From: Bacillus taeanensis
GTDB taxonomy: Bacteria; Bacillota; Bacilli; Bacillales; UBA6769
Assembly (NCBI RefSeq): GCF_003318295.1
Contig: NZ_QOCW01000004.1
Coordinates: 168,525 to 232,524, forward strand
Direction of reading: 5' to 3'
Length of the DNA stretch: 64,000 nt
Translations under genes and position numbers: made by a program
In this document: one piece after another, positions 46,447 through 56,960 of the stretch
How positions within the stretch are numbered: position 1 is the first letter of the stretch
Layout of the letters: every line of letters starts with the position of its first letter
The notes under the pieces: model-generated
What the model was told of the DNA's origin: nothing
The model's input: the letters and a program-made list of their open reading frames with translations, nothing else
Databases searched by the model: none

Positions 46447-47547
46447 ATGGAACTTTTTAAATATATGGAACAATATGATTATGAACAAGTAGTTGTATGT
46501 CAGGATAAAGCTTCAGGACTAAAAGCAATTATTGCAATTCATGACACAACCCTTGGACCGGCATTAGGGGGAACAAGAATGTGGACGTATGCATCAGAAG
46601 CGGATGCTTTTGAAGATGCGCTCCGTCTTGCAAGAGGGATGACATATAAAAATGCGGCGGCAGGATTAAATCTTGGAGGGGGGAAAACGGTTATTATTGG
46701 AGATCCCCGGAAAGATAAAAATGAAGAAATGTTTCGAGCGTTTGGCCGCTTTATTCAAGGGTTAAATGGTCGATATATTACAGCTGAAGATGTGGGCACA
46801 ACGGTTGCTGATATGGATCTAGTTCATCAAGAAACCAGCTTTGTGACAGGAGTTTCTCCAGCTTTTGGATCTTCTGGTAATCCTTCACCTGTGACCGCTT
46901 ATGGAGTATATCGAGGAATGAAGGCTGCGGCTAAAGAAGCGTTTGGTTCTGATTTATTAGCAGGTAAAACTGTTGCTGTTCAGGGTGTAGGAAATGTCGC
47001 TTATACACTTTGTGAATACCTTCATGAAGAAGGCGCTTCTCTAGTTGTAACGGACATTAATAAGGAGGCTGTTCAGCGGGTCGTTGAAAAATTTAACGCT
47101 AAAGCAGTCGACCCTAATGATATTTACGAGGTGAACTGTGACATTTTTGCCCCTTGCGCTCTTGGGGGAATTATAAATGATCAAACATTGCCAGAACTAA
47201 AAGCAAAAGTCATTGCAGGAGCAGCTAATAACCAACTAAGAGAAACACGTCATGGTGATATTATTCATGAAAAAGGAATTGTCTATACACCAGATTATGT
47301 GATTAATGCTGGCGGAGTCATTAACGTAGCTGATGAATTGCATGGTTATAACAGCGAGAGAGCGTTAAAAAAAGTGGAAGGTATTTATGATAATGTTTTA
47401 AAAGTATTTGAAATTGCAAAGCGTGATCAAATTCCAACATATCAAGCTGCTGATCGTCTTGCGGAAGAGCGTATTGAACGTGTACGACAATCACGAAAAC
47501 AATTTTTAATCAATGAACACCATATTTTAAGTCGAAGAAATCGCTAA
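46447..47547 (+). CDS. bcd: Leucine dehydrogenase
   Basis: 366 aa. Oxidatively deaminates leucine, valine and isoleucine to keto acids, which feed BkdA. Glu/Leu/Phe/Val dehydrogenase signature with catalytic Lys in [10 protein letters not shown] and the NAD fold [17 protein letters not shown]. Ribosome site caggaggcg. Confidence 0.97.
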   Translation: MELFKYMEQYDYEQVVVCQDKASGLKAIIAIHDTTLGPALGGTRMWTYASEADAFEDALRLARGMTYKNAAAGLNLGGGKTVIIGDPRKDKNEEMFRAFGRFIQGLNGRYITAEDVGTTVADMDLVHQETSFVTGVSPAFGSSGNPSPVTAYGVYRGMKAAAKEAFGSDLLAGKTVAVQGVGNVAYTLCEYLHEEGASLVVTDINKEAVQRVVEKFNAKAVDPNDIYEVNCDIFAPCALGGIINDQTLPELKAKVIAGAANNQLRETRHGDIIHEKGIVYTPDYVINAGGVINVADELHGYNSERALKKVEGIYDNVLKVFEIAKRDQIPTYQAADRLAEERIERVRQSRKQFLINEHHILSRRNR

Positions 47548-47632
47548 GTAAAAACTGAATTTTCAAAGCCAAGCGCTTGTAGGAAAGGAATTTACCCGGA
47601 AGTGCTTGAGCTTTTCAATTGGAGGGTTTTCT

Positions 47633-48745
47633 ATGTCAAAGCAAAAAGAATTTCGTTTGCTTACAATTAATCCTGGTTCTACTTCAACTAAAGTTGGTGT
47701 ATTTGATAATGAGCGTGCTATTTTTGAAAAAACAATCCGTCATGCTCGTGAAGAGTTAAAGCAATATAAAACGATTTTTGAACAATATGGTTTCCGAAAG
47801 CAGATGATTTTAGAAACATTGGATAATGAAGGAATAAATATTTCTAAGTTAAATGCTGTTGTTGGACGAGGGGGATTACTGCGCCCTATTAAAGGTGGAA
47901 CATACCTTGTAAATGATAAAATGCTTTCTGATTTAAAAGATGGATATGCGGGGGAACATGCTTCGAATCTAGGCGGTATCTTAGCCAACGAAATTGCTCG
48001 GCAATTAAATATCGAAGCTTTTATTGTTGATCCTGTTGTAGTGGATGAAATGGAGCCGATTGCTAGAATTTCTGGCTTGCCGAATGTAGAACGAAAAAGT
48101 ATTTTTCATGCATTAAATCAAAAGGCAGTGGCCCGTCGTGTTGCGAAGCAGTTAGGAAAACCATATGAAGAGTTGCATTTAATTGTTACCCATATGGGGG
48201 GAGGAATTACAGTTGGTGTCCACAAGCGCGGTAGAGTAGTAGATGTAAATAATGGTCTTCATGGAGAAGGACCTTTTTCTCCTGAAAGAGCGGGAACAGT
48301 TCCGGTTGGTGACTTGATTTCTTTGTGCTATTCGGGCCAATATTATGCAGAAGAAATGATGAAAAAACTTGTTGGACAAGCGGGATTAGTTGGTTATTTA
48401 AATACAAATGATGCCGTTAAAGTGGAAAAAATGGTTCAAGCTGGTGATAAATATGCTGAACTTATCTATAATGCCATGGCTTATCAAATTGCAAAAGAAA
48501 TTGGGGCAGCGAGTGCGGTTGTCTCAGGTCAAGTAGATGCCATTATTCTTACAGGCGGACTAGCTTACGGAAAAGAATTTGTAAAGAAAATTTCAGATCG
48601 AATAAGCTGGATTGCAGACGTTATTGTGCAGCCGGGTGAAAATGAACTGCAGGCCCTTGCTGAAGGAGGACTTCGTGTGCTTCGTGGTGAAGAAGAAGCA
48701 AAAGAATATCCAGATGCAGCAGTTGCTGCAGTGATGAACCAATAA
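47633..48745 (+). CDS. buk: Butyrate kinase
   Basis: 370 aa from the ATG at 47633 (ttggaggg upstream). ASKHA-fold acyl kinase; makes ATP from (branched) acyl phosphate. N-terminal [15 protein letters not shown] and [31 protein letters not shown] are diagnostic. With ptb it gives ATP and branched fatty acids from acyl-CoA. A possible cre-like AAGCGCTT lies upstream (47571-47578), uncertain. Confidence 0.96.
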   Translation: MSKQKEFRLLTINPGSTSTKVGVFDNERAIFEKTIRHAREELKQYKTIFEQYGFRKQMILETLDNEGINISKLNAVVGRGGLLRPIKGGTYLVNDKMLSDLKDGYAGEHASNLGGILANEIARQLNIEAFIVDPVVVDEMEPIARISGLPNVERKSIFHALNQKAVARRVAKQLGKPYEELHLIVTHMGGGITVGVHKRGRVVDVNNGLHGEGPFSPERAGTVPVGDLISLCYSGQYYAEEMMKKLVGQAGLVGYLNTNDAVKVEKMVQAGDKYAELIYNAMAYQIAKEIGAASAVVSGQVDAIILTGGLAYGKEFVKKISDRISWIADVIVQPGENELQALAEGGLRVLRGEEEAKEYPDAAVAAVMNQ

Positions 48746-48765
48746 TAAGAACAGAAGGTGAAAAA

Positions 48766-50187
48766 ATGGCAACAGAGTATGATCTTGTCATCCTTGGTGG
48801 GGGAACAGGTGGTTATGTAGCTGCTATTCGCGCCTCGCAGCTTGGATTAAAAGTAGCGGTTGTAGAAAAAGACAAATTAGGAGGAACGTGTTTGCATCGA
48901 GGCTGCATTCCAAGCAAGGCTTTATTAAGAAGTGCTGAAGTGTTTGCAACTGCAAAGCGCGGTGAAGAGTACGGGGTAATCGCAAAAGAAATTGCATTGG
49001 ATTTTTTAAAAGTTCAAGAGCGAAAACAAAACATTATTGACCAGCTTCATAGCGGCATTAAACATCTAATGAAAAAAGGAAAAATTGATATTTTTAAAGG
49101 GATCGGCCGTATATTAGGTCCTTCCATTTTCTCTCCTACAGCAGGTGCAATTTCTGTAGAGTTTGAAAATGGTGATGAAAATGAAATTCTTATCCCACAA
49201 AATTTAATTATCGCAACAGGTTCAAAGCCTAGCACTCTTTCTGGATTAGAAGTTGATGGAGAGTATGTTTTAACATCAGATGAAGCACTGCAGCTTGAAG
49301 AACTTCCTCATTCCATTCTTATAGTAGGTGGAGGTGTAATTGGGATTGAATGGGCCTCAATGTTTTGTGATTTTGGTTTGGAAGTAACTGTTCTTGAGTA
49401 TGCAGACCGTATTTTGGCTACTGAAGATGAAGAGATTTCAAAAGAAGCAGAACGTTTACTTAAGAAAAAGGGAGTTAAAATTGTTACAAATGCAAAAGTT
49501 CTTCCAGAAACATTAGAAAAATCAAATGGGATTACTGTTAAAGCAGAACAAAAAGGGGAAGAGCAAGAATTTAAAGCTGACAAGATGCTCGTATCTGTTG
49601 GACGTAAAGCGAATATTCACGATATCGGTTTAAATAATACTACAATCAAAATTGAAAATGGTGTAATTCAAACAAACGAATATTACCAAACAGCTGAATC
49701 GCATATATATGCAATTGGTGATGTGATTGGTGGAATACAACTTGCACATGCTGCTTCCCATGAGGGGATTGTTGCTGTTGAACATCTTGCAAATCAAAAA
49801 CCTCGACCGATTGATTATTCACTTGTTTCTAAGTGTATATATTCAAAACCAGAAATTGCGAGTGTAGGTTTCAATGAGCGAGAAGCAAAGGAAAAAGGCT
49901 TTAATATAAAGACTGGGAAGTTTATGTTTAAAGCCATTGGAAAAGCTCTCGTTTTTGGAGAGTCAGATGGATTTGTAAAACTTATTGTTGATAAGGAGAC
50001 AGATGATTTACTTGGTGTCCATATGATTGGGCCGCATGTAACTGATATGATCTCGGAAGCGGGATTAGCACGCGTACTTGATGCTTCTCCTTGGGAAGTT
50101 GCCCATACCATTCATCCGCATCCTACCCTTTCAGAAGCGATTGGCGAAGCGGCATTAGCGGTTGACGGAAAAGCTATTCATTCATAA
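48766..50187 (+). CDS. lpdV: Dihydrolipoyl dehydrogenase of the branched-chain 2-oxo acid complex (E3)
   Basis: 473 aa flavoprotein. FAD motif LVILGGGTGGYVAAIRA, redox-active pair Cys42/Cys47 (GGTCLHRGCIPSK), NAD motif ILIVGGGVIGIEWASMF, and the C-terminal His-Glu pair HPHPTLSE. It re-oxidises the lipoyl of BkdB. Confidence 0.97.
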   Translation: MATEYDLVILGGGTGGYVAAIRASQLGLKVAVVEKDKLGGTCLHRGCIPSKALLRSAEVFATAKRGEEYGVIAKEIALDFLKVQERKQNIIDQLHSGIKHLMKKGKIDIFKGIGRILGPSIFSPTAGAISVEFENGDENEILIPQNLIIATGSKPSTLSGLEVDGEYVLTSDEALQLEELPHSILIVGGGVIGIEWASMFCDFGLEVTVLEYADRILATEDEEISKEAERLLKKKGVKIVTNAKVLPETLEKSNGITVKAEQKGEEQEFKADKMLVSVGRKANIHDIGLNNTTIKIENGVIQTNEYYQTAESHIYAIGDVIGGIQLAHAASHEGIVAVEHLANQKPRPIDYSLVSKCIYSKPEIASVGFNEREAKEKGFNIKTGKFMFKAIGKALVFGESDGFVKLIVDKETDDLLGVHMIGPHVTDMISEAGLARVLDASPWEVAHTIHPHPTLSEAIGEAALAVDGKAIHS

Positions 50188-50289
50188 CAAAAAAATATCT
50201 CCTTGCTGCTCTAGCGAGAGGGAGAGTGTGCATATCATAAAAATAAGGGGCGTAAAAAGGTATACATAAAATGAAGGGGGTATCTCTTT

Positions 50290-51282
50290 ATGACAAACAA
50301 TCGTCATGAATCATTAGGGTTGTCTGATGATTATGTATTAGAAATGTACGAAACAATGTTATTAGCAAGAAAAATTGATGAACGAATGTGGCTTTTAAAT
50401 CGAGCGGGAAAAATTCCTTTTGTTATTTCTTGTCAGGGACAGGAGGCCGCGCAAGTAGGTGCTTCAATGGCATTAGATCATGAGAAAGATTATGTATTAC
50501 CTTACTATCGCGATATGGGGGTAGTGCTTGCTTTTGGAATGACAGCTCGTGACCTCATGCTGTCAGGCTTTGCGAAAGCAGAAGATCCAAATTCAGGAGG
50601 ACGGCAAATGCCTGGCCATTTTGGGCAGAAAAAAAACCGAATTGTTACAGGTTCATCACCTGTGACGACTCAAGTCCCTCATGCTGTGGGAATTGCATTA
50701 GCGGGAAAAATGGAAGGTAAAGACCTTGTAACGTTTACAACGTTCGGTGAAGGATCTTCAAACCAAGGAGATTTTCATGAAGGAATAAACTTTGCCAGTG
50801 TTCATAAACTGCCTGTTATTTTTATGTGCGAAAATAATAAATATGCTATTTCTGTACCAATCTCTAAACAGCTTGCTTGTGAAAAGGTATCTGATCGTGC
50901 TGTTGGATATGGCATTCCTGGGGTGACCGTTGATGGCAATGATCCGCTCGCTGTATATGAAGCGGTAAAAAATGCAGCAGACCGGGGCCGACGTGGGGAA
51001 GGGCCGACACTTGTGGAAACAATTTCATATCGTTTAACTCCGCATTCTAGTGATGATGATGACCGTGCTTACCGGGAACGAGAGGAAGTAGAGGAAGCAA
51101 AAAAGAAAGATTCTATTCTAACCTTTGCTAAGTACTTACGGGAAGTGAATGTATTAACAGAAGAAAAAGAAAAAGAAATTCAAGAGCGTGTAGCAGAGCT
51201 TGTAGATGAGGCAACAGAATATGCAGAAAGTGCACCATATCCAGATTCTCAAGAGTTGTACACACATGTTTATGGAGAATAG
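50290..51282 (+). CDS. bkdAA: Branched-chain 2-oxo acid dehydrogenase E1 alpha subunit
   Basis: 330 aa. Thiamin diphosphate motif GEGSSNQGDFHEGINFASVHKLPVIFMCENN and phosphorylation-loop-like YRLTPHSSDDDD. With BkdAB decarboxylates branched keto acids. A 100-nt gap with no strong terminator precedes it. Ribosome site gaaggggg. Confidence 0.97.
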   Translation: MTNNRHESLGLSDDYVLEMYETMLLARKIDERMWLLNRAGKIPFVISCQGQEAAQVGASMALDHEKDYVLPYYRDMGVVLAFGMTARDLMLSGFAKAEDPNSGGRQMPGHFGQKKNRIVTGSSPVTTQVPHAVGIALAGKMEGKDLVTFTTFGEGSSNQGDFHEGINFASVHKLPVIFMCENNKYAISVPISKQLACEKVSDRAVGYGIPGVTVDGNDPLAVYEAVKNAADRGRRGEGPTLVETISYRLTPHSSDDDDRAYREREEVEEAKKKDSILTFAKYLREVNVLTEEKEKEIQERVAELVDEATEYAESAPYPDSQELYTHVYGE

Positions 51283-51294
51283 GGGGAAATTCAT

Positions 51295-52278
51295 ATGCCA
51301 ATTATTTCATATATTCAAGCTGTAACCGAAGCTTTAAGAGAAGAGATGGAGCGAGACAAGCGTGTATTTGTATTAGGAGAAGATGTTGGCGTACGTGGTG
51401 GTGTGTTCCGTGCTACTGATGGACTTTATGAAAAATTTGGAGCTGACCGAGTGATAGATACGCCGCTTGCTGAATCAGCAATTGCAGGAGTAGGAATCGG
51501 AGCAGCTATGTATGGCATGCGTCCAGTTGCTGAAATGCAATTTGCAGATTTTATTATGCCGGCAGTTAACCAAATTGTTTCAGAAGCAGCACGGATTCGT
51601 TATCGTTCAAATAATGACTGGACTTGTCCAATTACAATCCGTGCACCATATGGCGGTGGGGTGCATGGTGCATTGTATCATTCGCAATCTGTTGAAGCGA
51701 TGTTTGCCAGTGTACCGGGACTTAAAATTGTGATGCCTTCTACTCCATATGATGTAAAGGGACTTTTAAAAGCTGCTATTCGAGACGACGATCCAGTGCT
51801 TTTCTTTGAACATAAACGAGCATATCGTTTAATTAAAGGGGAAGTACCAGCAGAAGATTACACCCTTCCAATTGGAAAAGCGGATGTTAAAAATGAGGGA
51901 GAAGATATAACGGTTATCACATATGGGCTTGCTGTTCATTTTGCATTACAAGCAATTGATAAGTTGGAAAAAGAAGGAATTAGCGTCCAGCTTGTTGATC
52001 TCCGCACGGTTTATCCATTGGATAAAGAAGCGATTATAGAGTCGGCATCTAAAACAGGTAAAGTTCTTCTTATTACAGAAGATAATAAAGAAGGTAGTAT
52101 TATGAGTGAAGTAGCAGCTATTATTGCAGAGAATTGTTTATTTGATCTTGATGCACCGATCAAGCGTTTAGCAGGACCAGATGTACCAGCAATGCCATAT
52201 GCTCCAACAATGGAAAAAGAATTTATGATTAATCCTGAAAAAGTAGAAAATGCCATGCGAGAATTAGCAGCGTATTAA
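51295..52278 (+). CDS. bkdAB: Branched-chain 2-oxo acid dehydrogenase E1 beta subunit
   Basis: 327 aa transketolase-like subunit: VFVLGEDVGVRGGVFRATDGL, DTPLAESAIAGVGIGAAMYG, PYGGGVHGALYHSQS. Co-translated 12 nt after bkdAA. Forms the alpha2beta2 E1 with BkdAA. Supplies acyl-CoA primers for iso and anteiso fatty acids. Confidence 0.97.
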   Translation: MPIISYIQAVTEALREEMERDKRVFVLGEDVGVRGGVFRATDGLYEKFGADRVIDTPLAESAIAGVGIGAAMYGMRPVAEMQFADFIMPAVNQIVSEAARIRYRSNNDWTCPITIRAPYGGGVHGALYHSQSVEAMFASVPGLKIVMPSTPYDVKGLLKAAIRDDDPVLFFEHKRAYRLIKGEVPAEDYTLPIGKADVKNEGEDITVITYGLAVHFALQAIDKLEKEGISVQLVDLRTVYPLDKEAIIESASKTGKVLLITEDNKEGSIMSEVAAIIAENCLFDLDAPIKRLAGPDVPAMPYAPTMEKEFMINPEKVENAMRELAAY

Positions 52279-52317
52279 TCAGAAAACCGTTAACCATTAA
52301 TGTAGGAGGTAGAAGTT

Positions 52318-53610
52318 GTGGCAGTAGAAAAAATTGTAATGCCCCAATTAGGGGAAAGTGTAACGGAAGGAACAATTAGCACATGGCTTGTTAAAGTCGG
52401 AGATACGGTTAACAAATATGATCCAATTGCAGAAGTTATGACAGATAAAGTGAACGCTGAAGTGCCTTCATCATTTTCGGGCGAAATTAAAGAATTAGTG
52501 GCTGAAGAAGGCGAAACAATTGCCATTGGAGAATTAATTTGTTATATCGAGGTTGAGGAAAGCAGTTATACAATAAAAGAGAGCGAAAAAAATAGTTCAG
52601 ATAATAAAAGAGTAAAAATAAAACGAGAAGAAAATAAAACGGAAAAACAAACAAATAAAAAACGTTACTCTCCAGCTGTATTAAGACTTTCTCAAGAGCA
52701 TGGTATTAATCTTGAGAAAGTAGAAGGGACTGGAATAGGCGGAAGGATTACCCGGAAAGATTTGCAGAAGTTAATTGACGCTGGTGACATTCCAAAAGAT
52801 AGAGATAAGGAAGAAAAGGGAGTAGAAGAGACGCCGCTTCAAAGTGCAGAGCAAGTTTCACAAATAAAGACAGCTTCGAAAAAAACGGTAAGTGTACCTG
52901 TTGACAAAGGAGATATTGAAATTCCGATTAGCGGAGTGCGGAAAGCCATTGCATCAAATATGGTGCGCAGTAAGCATGAAGCACCTCATGCTTGGACAAT
53001 GCTTGAAGTAGATGTGACAAACTTAGTGAACTACCGCAATAAAATTAAGGAAGAATTTAAAAACAAAGAAGGCTATAATTTAACATTTTTCCCGTTCTTT
53101 ATTAAAGCAGTTGTTGAAGGGTTAAAAGAATTTCCTCAAGTAAACTCAATGTGGGCCGGCGATAAAATTATCCAAAAGAAAGATATCAATATTTCGATTG
53201 CTGTCGCTACGGATGATGCTCTGTATGTACCGGTTATCAAAAATGCTGATGAAAAAAGTATTAAAGGAATTGCAAAAGAAGTAAACGAACTTGCTGTAAA
53301 AGTACGAACGGGCAAGTTGAAAACAGAAGATATGACAGGCGGCACTTTTACCGTCAATAATACAGGATCTTTCGGATCGGTTCAATCAATGGGAATTATT
53401 AATTATCCGCAAGCAGCGATTTTACAAGTAGAATCCATTGTAAAACGACCTGTTGTTATGAACAATGGCATGATTGCTGTTCGAGATATCGTAAACTTAT
53501 GTTTATCATTGGATCATCGTGTCCTTGATGGTCTTGTATGTGGAAGGTTTCTAGCGAAAGTAAAGGAAAAGCTTGAGAATATTTCCGAGGAAACGACATC
53601 AATCTATTGA
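52318..53610 (+). CDS. bkdB: Branched-chain 2-oxo acid dehydrogenase E2 (lipoamide acyltransferase)
   Basis: 430 aa, GTG start with aggaggta. Lipoyl domain with Lys44 (MTDKVNAEV), a charged linker, a peripheral subunit-binding domain (YSPAVLRLSQEHGI...GTGIGGRITRKDL, ~120-157), second linker, and catalytic domain ending in the LDHRVLDG His-Asp motif. One lipoyl domain only. Last gene of the operon; no plus-strand terminator follows. Confidence 0.96.
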   Translation: MAVEKIVMPQLGESVTEGTISTWLVKVGDTVNKYDPIAEVMTDKVNAEVPSSFSGEIKELVAEEGETIAIGELICYIEVEESSYTIKESEKNSSDNKRVKIKREENKTEKQTNKKRYSPAVLRLSQEHGINLEKVEGTGIGGRITRKDLQKLIDAGDIPKDRDKEEKGVEETPLQSAEQVSQIKTASKKTVSVPVDKGDIEIPISGVRKAIASNMVRSKHEAPHAWTMLEVDVTNLVNYRNKIKEEFKNKEGYNLTFFPFFIKAVVEGLKEFPQVNSMWAGDKIIQKKDINISIAVATDDALYVPVIKNADEKSIKGIAKEVNELAVKVRTGKLKTEDMTGGTFTVNNTGSFGSVQSMGIINYPQAAILQVESIVKRPVVMNNGMIAVRDIVNLCLSLDHRVLDGLVCGRFLAKVKEKLENISEETTSIY

Positions 53611-53653
53611 TAGTTAATAAATAGTTCATATCGTTTTAAAGCTATTTATAAAA

Positions 53654-53724
53654 TAAAAAAACGGTGAGCACAATTCTGCTCACCAAAACACCTTTAGGGG
53701 GTTAAGGGGTATGGAGGTGTTGCT
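53654..53724 (-). ncRNA. Candidate small RNA with C-rich loop (unrecognised)
   Basis: On the minus strand, TATAAT (complement of 53729-53734) is followed by about 70 nt: a stem aacacct/aggtgtt that exposes a 21-nt loop (ccataccccttaaccccctaa) rich in C runs, then an intrinsic terminator (ggtgagca-loop-tgctcacc plus seven T, complement of 53655-53684). The T-run lies on the minus strand only, so the hairpin ends a minus transcript, yet no minus-strand gene lies upstream. C-rich loops are typical of Bacillota sRNAs that pair with Shine-Dalgarno sequences. A -35 is weak (tttatc). No coding potential seen. Confidence 0.6.
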
Positions 53725-53936
53725 GTAAATTATATACCACGATTAAATAAGGATAAAACCTAAAATATTCATTTTTTTATTTTGTTTCAAAAATAGTTGC
53801 AGTACATAAAATACTTATGCATATAATAAGTGAAGGCTAACGTTTAATAAAGGAAGAGCTTTTATTTGGAAATTTACTTTATTCCATGTAAAATAAACTA
53901 TAAAGAAATTTTTATACTGAAAGGATGAGCTGCATC

Positions 53937-54365
53937 ATGATGAATTATAATTTATTTATGCAGGAAATAGTAGAAACAGCAAGAAACGAAGCGCGTCAAG
54001 CAGGATTTGAAGAATTAAAAACTCCTGAAGAAGTAGATGGAGCATTGAAGAAAGAAGGCACAACATTAGTGCTTGTGAATTCTGTTTGCGGCTGTGCTGG
54101 TGGAATCGCGCGTCCTGCAGCAGCTTATGCGCTAAATAATTCTGAGAAAAAGCCTGATTTTGCTGTTACAGTATTTGCAGGTCAAGATAAGGAAGCAACA
54201 GAACAAGCACGTTCATACTTTACTGGTTATGCGCCTTCTTCACCATCATTTGCTTTATTAAAAGATGGAGAAATCAAAACAATGATTGAGCGTCATGATA
54301 TTGAAGGTTTTGAGCCGCAAGAAGTTTTTGAAAAGCTCCAGCAGGCACTTAATGAATACTGCTAA
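53937..54365 (+). CDS. brxB: Bacilliredoxin BrxB (YqiW family)
   Basis: 142 aa from the ATG at 53937 (aaaggatgag upstream); ATG 53925 is in frame but lacks spacing. Thioredoxin-like fold with a CGC active site ([16 protein letters not shown], Cys51/Cys53). Removes bacillithiol from S-bacillithiolated proteins. Same place as yqiW in B. subtilis, downstream of bkd. Confidence 0.95.
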   Translation: MMNYNLFMQEIVETARNEARQAGFEELKTPEEVDGALKKEGTTLVLVNSVCGCAGGIARPAAAYALNNSEKKPDFAVTVFAGQDKEATEQARSYFTGYAPSSPSFALLKDGEIKTMIERHDIEGFEPQEVFEKLQQALNEYC

Positions 54366-54375
54366 ACGATCTTTA

Positions 54376-54411
54376 AGGAGTCGATTTATCGGCTCTTTTT
54401 TTTGTTTTTTT
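54376..54411 (+). terminator. Terminator of brxB
   Basis: gagtcga / tcggctc with a 4-nt loop and one G-U, then TTTTTTTTG. Confidence 0.88.
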
Positions 54412-54449
54412 TCAGAATAATAACAATTTAATAATATTTTATAAAAATA

Positions 54450-54540
54450 AAATGAATGAATAAAAAAATATAAAAATATCTTTTCTCGTACATTTTTATG
54501 TGTTAAAATGCATTTTGTTGCATATTTCATTATATGAATC
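54450..54540 (+). promoter_or_regulatory. ARG-box-like sequences upstream of artP
   Basis: aatgaatgaataaaaaaata (54451-54470) resembles the ARG box (CATGAATAAAAATkmAAk), and a second imperfect palindrome, atttcattatatgaat, lies at 54524-54539. The AT-rich sequence makes chance matches likely. Confidence 0.4.
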
Positions 54541-54613
54541 AAATATTACAAGTTTGCAACACTAATAAAAAACACATCATATGATATAAATTTAATGAAA
54601 AAGGAGTTAGAAC

Positions 54614-55426
54614 ATGAAAAATGCGATGAAGAAGTTTAGTTTTGTCTTAATGTTTACGCTTTTAGTAGGAATGTTGGCAGCTTGTGGTACTGCAGAAAAT
54701 GGTGAAGAAGCTAATACGGGGACAGAGGATGGAGCAGAAAAGAAAACACTTGTAATGGGTACTTCTGCTGACTACCCGCCGTTTGAATACATTGATTCTG
54801 CAAAAAGCAATGAGATCATCGGATTTGATATTGATATTGCCAATTATATTGCTGAACAACTTGGTTATGAAATTGAAATTAAAGATATGGATTTCAGCGG
54901 CTTAATTCCAGCTCTTTCAAGTGAGCGCGTTGATTTTGTACTATCTGGTATGACCCCGACAGAAGAGCGAAAAGAAAATGTTGATTTTTCTCAAATTTAT
55001 TATGCAGCACACCATATGATTGTTTCTAAAACGGATAATAAAATTGAAACGGTAGATGGACTTAAAGGTAAAAAAGTTGGGGTGCAGCTTGGCTCTATTC
55101 AAGAAGGAAAAGCAAAAGAGCTTAAAGATGAAGGATTAAATATTGAAATTAAACAGCTAAATCGCATTCCGGAGCTAATTCAAGATTTAAAAGCCGGACG
55201 TTTAGATGCTGTTATTATTGAGGATACAGTCGCTAAAGGATTTTTAGAAAACAATGATGACATTCAAGGGATTGTCATGCCGGATACGAATGAAGAAGGC
55301 TCAGCGATTGCTTTTCCTAAAGGTAGCGAATTAACAGAACAATTTGATCAAGTCGTAACAGAAATGAAAGAAAATGGAAAAATGGACGAGCTAATTAATA
55401 AATGGTTCGGTGATGAAGCCGAATAA
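54614..55426 (+). CDS. artP: Arginine ABC transporter substrate-binding lipoprotein
   Basis: 270 aa. Lipoprotein signal peptide with lipobox LAAC (Cys24), an acidic linker, then a family 3 solute-binding domain (GTSADYPPFEYID, GFDIDIANYIAEQLG, FVLSGMTPTEERKENVDFS). Captures arginine or a related basic amino acid. Ribosome site aaggagtt. artQ and artR follow. Confidence 0.93.
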   Translation: MKNAMKKFSFVLMFTLLVGMLAACGTAENGEEANTGTEDGAEKKTLVMGTSADYPPFEYIDSAKSNEIIGFDIDIANYIAEQLGYEIEIKDMDFSGLIPALSSERVDFVLSGMTPTEERKENVDFSQIYYAAHHMIVSKTDNKIETVDGLKGKKVGVQLGSIQEGKAKELKDEGLNIEIKQLNRIPELIQDLKAGRLDAVIIEDTVAKGFLENNDDIQGIVMPDTNEEGSAIAFPKGSELTEQFDQVVTEMKENGKMDELINKWFGDEAE

Positions 55427-55450
55427 GCAGCAAAGGAAGGATGAATAGGC

Positions 55451-56110
55451 ATGAATTTGGATTTTGACCAATTCGTGCCTAATATCCCTTACATTTTAAG
55501 TGGGATATTGGTCACGTTACAGTTTGTTAGTGTTTCAGCACTTATCGGCTTTTTTGGCGGAACGCTGCTTGCGTTATGTAAAATTGGACGCATTAAGGTT
55601 TTAGTGTGGCTCGCTGATGCTTATACGTCAATTTTTCGCGGCACTCCGCTTATTTTGCAATTGTCGCTTATTTATTTTGCAACTCCACAATTAGTAGGAT
55701 ATGATATTACTCCGTTTTTAGCGGGGGTTTTAGCGTTTGGATTAAATTCAACAGCTTACATTTCTGAGATTATTCGTGCAGGTATTGGAGCAGTTGATAA
55801 AGGGCAGCAAGAAGCAGCAGAAGCGCTTGGCATTCCATATCGTCCAATGATGAAGGATATCATTTTGCCCCAAGCACTGAAAAATATTCTGCCAGCACTA
55901 ATGAATGAATTTATTACCTTAACAAAAGAGTCAGCTATTGTTTCAGTGATTGGTGTATATGATATTATGCGTCGTTCACAAATTGTTGCTGCCGAAAAAT
56001 ATAAATATTTTGAACCGCTATTAATTGCTGGTGTTATTTATTGGGTGCTTGTCATGGTATTAACATTGCTTGGAAAAGTCATTGAGAGGAGAATGAGCCG
56101 CAGTGATTAA
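55451..56110 (+). CDS. artQ: Arginine ABC transporter permease
   Basis: 219 aa HisM-type permease, five membrane helices, with the EAA loop [25 protein letters not shown]. Overlaps artR by 8 nt. Ribosome site aaaggaagg. Confidence 0.95.
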   Translation: MNLDFDQFVPNIPYILSGILVTLQFVSVSALIGFFGGTLLALCKIGRIKVLVWLADAYTSIFRGTPLILQLSLIYFATPQLVGYDITPFLAGVLAFGLNSTAYISEIIRAGIGAVDKGQQEAAEALGIPYRPMMKDIILPQALKNILPALMNEFITLTKESAIVSVIGVYDIMRRSQIVAAEKYKYFEPLLIAGVIYWVLVMVLTLLGKVIERRMSRSD

Positions 56111-56825
56111 AATTGAAGGAATGCATAAATCGTATGGACAGACAGAAGTATTAAAAGGTATTACAACAGAAATTAATAAAGGCGATGTTATTGCGATTAT
56201 TGGTCCTTCTGGCTCAGGTAAGTCAACGTTTTTACGCTGTATTAATTTATTAGAAACGCCTTCATCAGGAAAAGTTTGGATTGATGAAGATGAAATTACA
56301 AACCCTAAAACGGAGATAATGAAGGTTCGCGAACGGATAGGGATGGTATTCCAACATTTTCATTTATTTCCTCATAAAACGGTATTAGAAAATTTAATTT
56401 ATGCACCGATGACAGTAAAGGGAATTTCAAAAGATGAAGCTGTCAAAACGGCACGGGAATTATTAAAAAAAGTTGGTCTTGCTGATAAAGAAGGTGCCTA
56501 TCCGAAAAGGCTGTCAGGCGGACAGAAACAAAGAGTTGCTATTGCTCGTGCGTTAGCGATGTCACCTGAATATATGCTGTTTGATGAACCTACGTCTGCG
56601 TTAGATCCTGAAATGGTAAAAGAAGTGTTAGACGTGATGAAATCATTGGCTGAATCTGGAATGACAATGGCCATTGTGACTCATGAAATGGGATTTGCAA
56701 AACAAGTAGCAGATCGCGTCTTTTTCTTAGATGAAGGCGTGCTGGTAGAGGACACACCTCCAACAGAATTTTTCTCTCATCCAAAAACTGATCGAGCAAA
56801 AGCATTTTTGGAAAAAGTGCTATAA
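56103..56825 (+). CDS. artR: Arginine ABC transporter ATP-binding protein
   Basis: 240 aa, GTG start inside artQ. Walker [11 protein letters not shown]-loop [11 protein letters not shown], signature LSGGQKQR, Walker [13 protein letters not shown]-loop VTHEMGF. Polar amino acid ABC ATPase. Ends in the terminator at 56824. Confidence 0.96.
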   Translation: MIKIEGMHKSYGQTEVLKGITTEINKGDVIAIIGPSGSGKSTFLRCINLLETPSSGKVWIDEDEITNPKTEIMKVRERIGMVFQHFHLFPHKTVLENLIYAPMTVKGISKDEAVKTARELLKKVGLADKEGAYPKRLSGGQKQRVAIARALAMSPEYMLFDEPTSALDPEMVKEVLDVMKSLAESGMTMAIVTHEMGFAKQVADRVFFLDEGVLVEDTPPTEFFSHPKTDRAKAFLEKVL

Positions 56826-56866
56826 AAATAAGAAACAGCTTATAGAAGCTGTTTCTTATTTTTTTG
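56824..56866 (+). terminator. Terminator of artPQR
   Basis: aaaaataagaaacagctt / aagctgtttcttattttt with a 4-nt loop. Confidence 0.93.
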
Positions 56867-56960
56867 TCAGATTGACATTATGAAAAATATGGCTAATAAT
56901 AGGTATATTTTAAAGTAATAAAAATGATCGCTTGGTTTTTGTTGAAAGGAGATTTAAAGG

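Noticed and set aside
47565..47585. cre-like sequence with AAGCGCTT before buk
   Set aside because: Only the core matches; a cre inside the operon is possible but too weak to list as a site.
53690..53721. G-rich runs on the plus strand (two-layer G-quadruplex pattern)
   Set aside because: The complementary C-rich loop of the candidate sRNA explains the same bases better.
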